This document shows, one piece after another, positions 5,678 through 6,657 of a stretch of DNA of 6,657 nt; positions within the stretch are counted from its first letter, which is position 1; the number at the start of each line of letters is the position of its first letter. A program made the translations under genes and the position numbers. The stretch lies in NCBI GenBank assembly GCA_002439735.1, contig DJPG01000051.1:15014-21670 (forward strand). The letters are read 5' to 3'. This stretch comes from Firmicutes bacterium UBA6418. GTDB taxonomy: Bacteria; Bacillota; Clostridia; Peptostreptococcales; Anaerovoracaceae. Under the pieces are notes generated by a model that worked only from the letters and a program-made list of their open reading frames with translations, was not told where the DNA came from and searched no databases.

Positions 5678-6193
5678 ATTAGTAAGGAAAATCTGATCAA
5701 CGAAGAAATTCGTGATAAAGAAGTAAGAGTCATCGATACGGACGGAACGATGCTGGGTGTGATGCCGACACAGCAGGCGCTGGAGCTGGCAACCGAAAAG
5801 AAGCTGGATCTGGTCAACATTTCACCGAACGCCAAACCGCCGGTCTGCAAAATTCTCGATTACGGGAAATATCGCTATGAGCTTCAAAAAAAAGAAAAAG
5901 AGGCCAGAAAGAAACAGAAGACGACTCAGGTGAAAGAGATCAGACTGAGCACTTTCATTGAGGAGCACGACATTCAGGTCAAAGCCAATACCGCAGCCAA
6001 ATTCCTCAAGGACGGCGATAAGGTCAAGGTCAGCCTGCGTTTTCGCGGAAGAGAAAGAGACTATGCGGCAAAGGGCATGGATGTGATGAAGACCTTTGCG
6101 CAGATCGTTTCGGAAGTCGGCGTCATTGAAAAGAAGCCGCTGTTTGAAGGCAGAAGCCTGACGATGGTACTGGGTCCGAAATCGGATAAGTAG
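5678..6193 (+). CDS. infC: Translation initiation factor IF-3, AUU start codon
   Basis: IF-3 binds the 30S subunit, blocks early 50S joining and checks the start codon-initiator tRNA pairing. Starting at ATT 5678 gives 171 residues, MSKENLINEEIRDKEVRVID onward, matching the family's N-terminus. The N-domain (about 1-70) ends with the IF-3 signature KILDYGKYRYELQKK (58-72). A lysine-rich linker follows to about 85, then the C-domain (86-171) with VKEIRLSTFIEEHD (85-98) and RFRGRERD (121-128). AGGAGG (5665-5670) lies 7 nt before the ATT. An in-frame ATG at 5657 lies upstream of that site, inside the terminator tail, and has no ribosome binding site, so it is not the start. AUU starts are established for infC in E. 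coli, where they permit autorepression. First gene of an operon with rpmI and rplT. Confidence 0.95.
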   Translation: MSKENLINEEIRDKEVRVIDTDGTMLGVMPTQQALELATEKKLDLVNISPNAKPPVCKILDYGKYRYELQKKEKEARKKQKTTQVKEIRLSTFIEEHDIQVKANTAAKFLKDGDKVKVSLRFRGRERDYAAKGMDVMKTFAQIVSEVGVIEKKPLFEGRSLTMVLGPKSDK

Positions 6194-6247
6194 CCAATCA
6201 TCCGTTACAAATTTCCATTAGAATTTATCATAGGAGGACAAATCATC

Positions 6248-6448
6248 ATGGCAAAGAATAAGATGAAATCCCATAGAGGAGCATGCAAAAGACTTAAATT
6301 AACAGGATCCGGCAAGATTAAAAGAAATAAGGCATACAAGAGCCATATTCTTACTAAGAAGAATGCAAAGAGAAAAAGAGGCTTAAGAAAAGCTACTGTT
6401 TTAACCAGCGCAGACTTAAAGAGAATGCTTAGATCTATGGCAAAATAG
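6248..6448 (+). CDS. rpmI: 50S ribosomal protein L35 (bL35)
   Basis: The gene encodes a 66-residue, very basic protein with the typical L35 layout: [26 protein letters not shown] at the N-terminal half, then [17 protein letters not shown] and a short C-terminal helix. It is a component of the large ribosomal subunit. AGGAGG (6232-6237) precedes the ATG by 10 nt, and the gap from infC is 54 nt with no terminator. Arginine codons are all AGA and leucine codons are TTA or CTT, with no CTG, unlike infC and the pyrG-purA genes. Confidence 0.98.
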   Translation: MAKNKMKSHRGACKRLKLTGSGKIKRNKAYKSHILTKKNAKRKRGLRKATVLTSADLKRMLRSMAK

Positions 6449-6472
6449 TTTGAAATTACGGAGGTAAGAAAA

Positions 6473-6657
6473 ATGGCAAGAGTTAAAAAAGGCGTAAATG
6501 CGCATAAGAGACATAAGAAAGTATTAAAATTAGCGAAGGGTTTCTACGGCGCTAAGAGCAAAGTGTTCAGAGCTGCTAACCCTGCGGTTATGAGATCCTT
6601 AAGATCCGCATATGTAGGTAGAAAGTTAAAGAAGAGACAGTACAGACAGATGTGGAT
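6473..6657 (+). CDS. rplT: 50S ribosomal protein L20 (bL20), 3'-truncated by window end
   Basis: Sixty-one complete codons are present, beginning [29 protein letters not shown], the classic L20 N-terminus; the family is normally about 117-120 residues, so roughly half is beyond the window. L20 binds 23S rRNA early in 50S assembly, and in Firmicutes it represses its own operon by binding the infC leader. That fits the leader seen at 5537-5677. GGAGGT (6460-6465) lies 7 nt before the ATG, and rpmI ends 24 nt upstream. Leucine is encoded only by TTA in the visible part. Confidence 0.97.
   Translation, partial: MARVKKGVNAHKRHKKVLKLAKGFYGAKSKVFRAANPAVMRSLRSAYVGRKLKKRQYRQMW

Overview
The window looks like chromosomal core sequence from a fairly GC-rich member of the Firmicutes, most likely class Clostridia. 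The evidence is a Gram-positive-type LexA with a GAAC-N4-GTTY operator, strong AGGAGG ribosome binding sites, an infC-rpmI-rplT operon with an attenuator leader, and a PurA/PurB pair of the divergent kind I associate with Clostridia. The lineage is inferred from these features and not from any database search. I see no mobile element, CRISPR array, tRNA or rRNA.

Layout: lexA (minus strand, 10-687) is the SOS repressor and is divergent from the rest. The 448-bp region 688-1135 carries the lexA promoter with a LexA box over its -35, a GC-rich hairpin in the lexA leader, an A/T-rich inverted repeat, and a near-consensus pyrG promoter. A ~150-nt pyrG leader follows, with two overlapping, mutually exclusive stem-loops, the second terminator-like, and a possible 14-residue leader peptide. 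Next come pyrG (1136-2767), purB (2760-4193, 8-nt overlap) and purA (4223-5494), a likely nucleotide operon: PyrG makes CTP, PurA and PurB make AMP from IMP, and PurB also acts in de novo IMP synthesis. No terminator follows purA. A second near-consensus promoter starts 7 nt after its stop codon and drives the translation operon infC-rpmI-rplT (IF3, L35, L20; rplT is cut by the window end). Its leader has a long-range antiterminator/terminator switch of the L20-leader type.

The genes are ordinary housekeeping genes. The interesting material is regulatory: the possible pyrG attenuator, the infC leader switch, an AUU start codon for infC that must be annotated downstream of the first in-frame ATG, the lack of a boundary between the purA and infC units, and a sharp codon-usage change between infC and rpmI/rplT.
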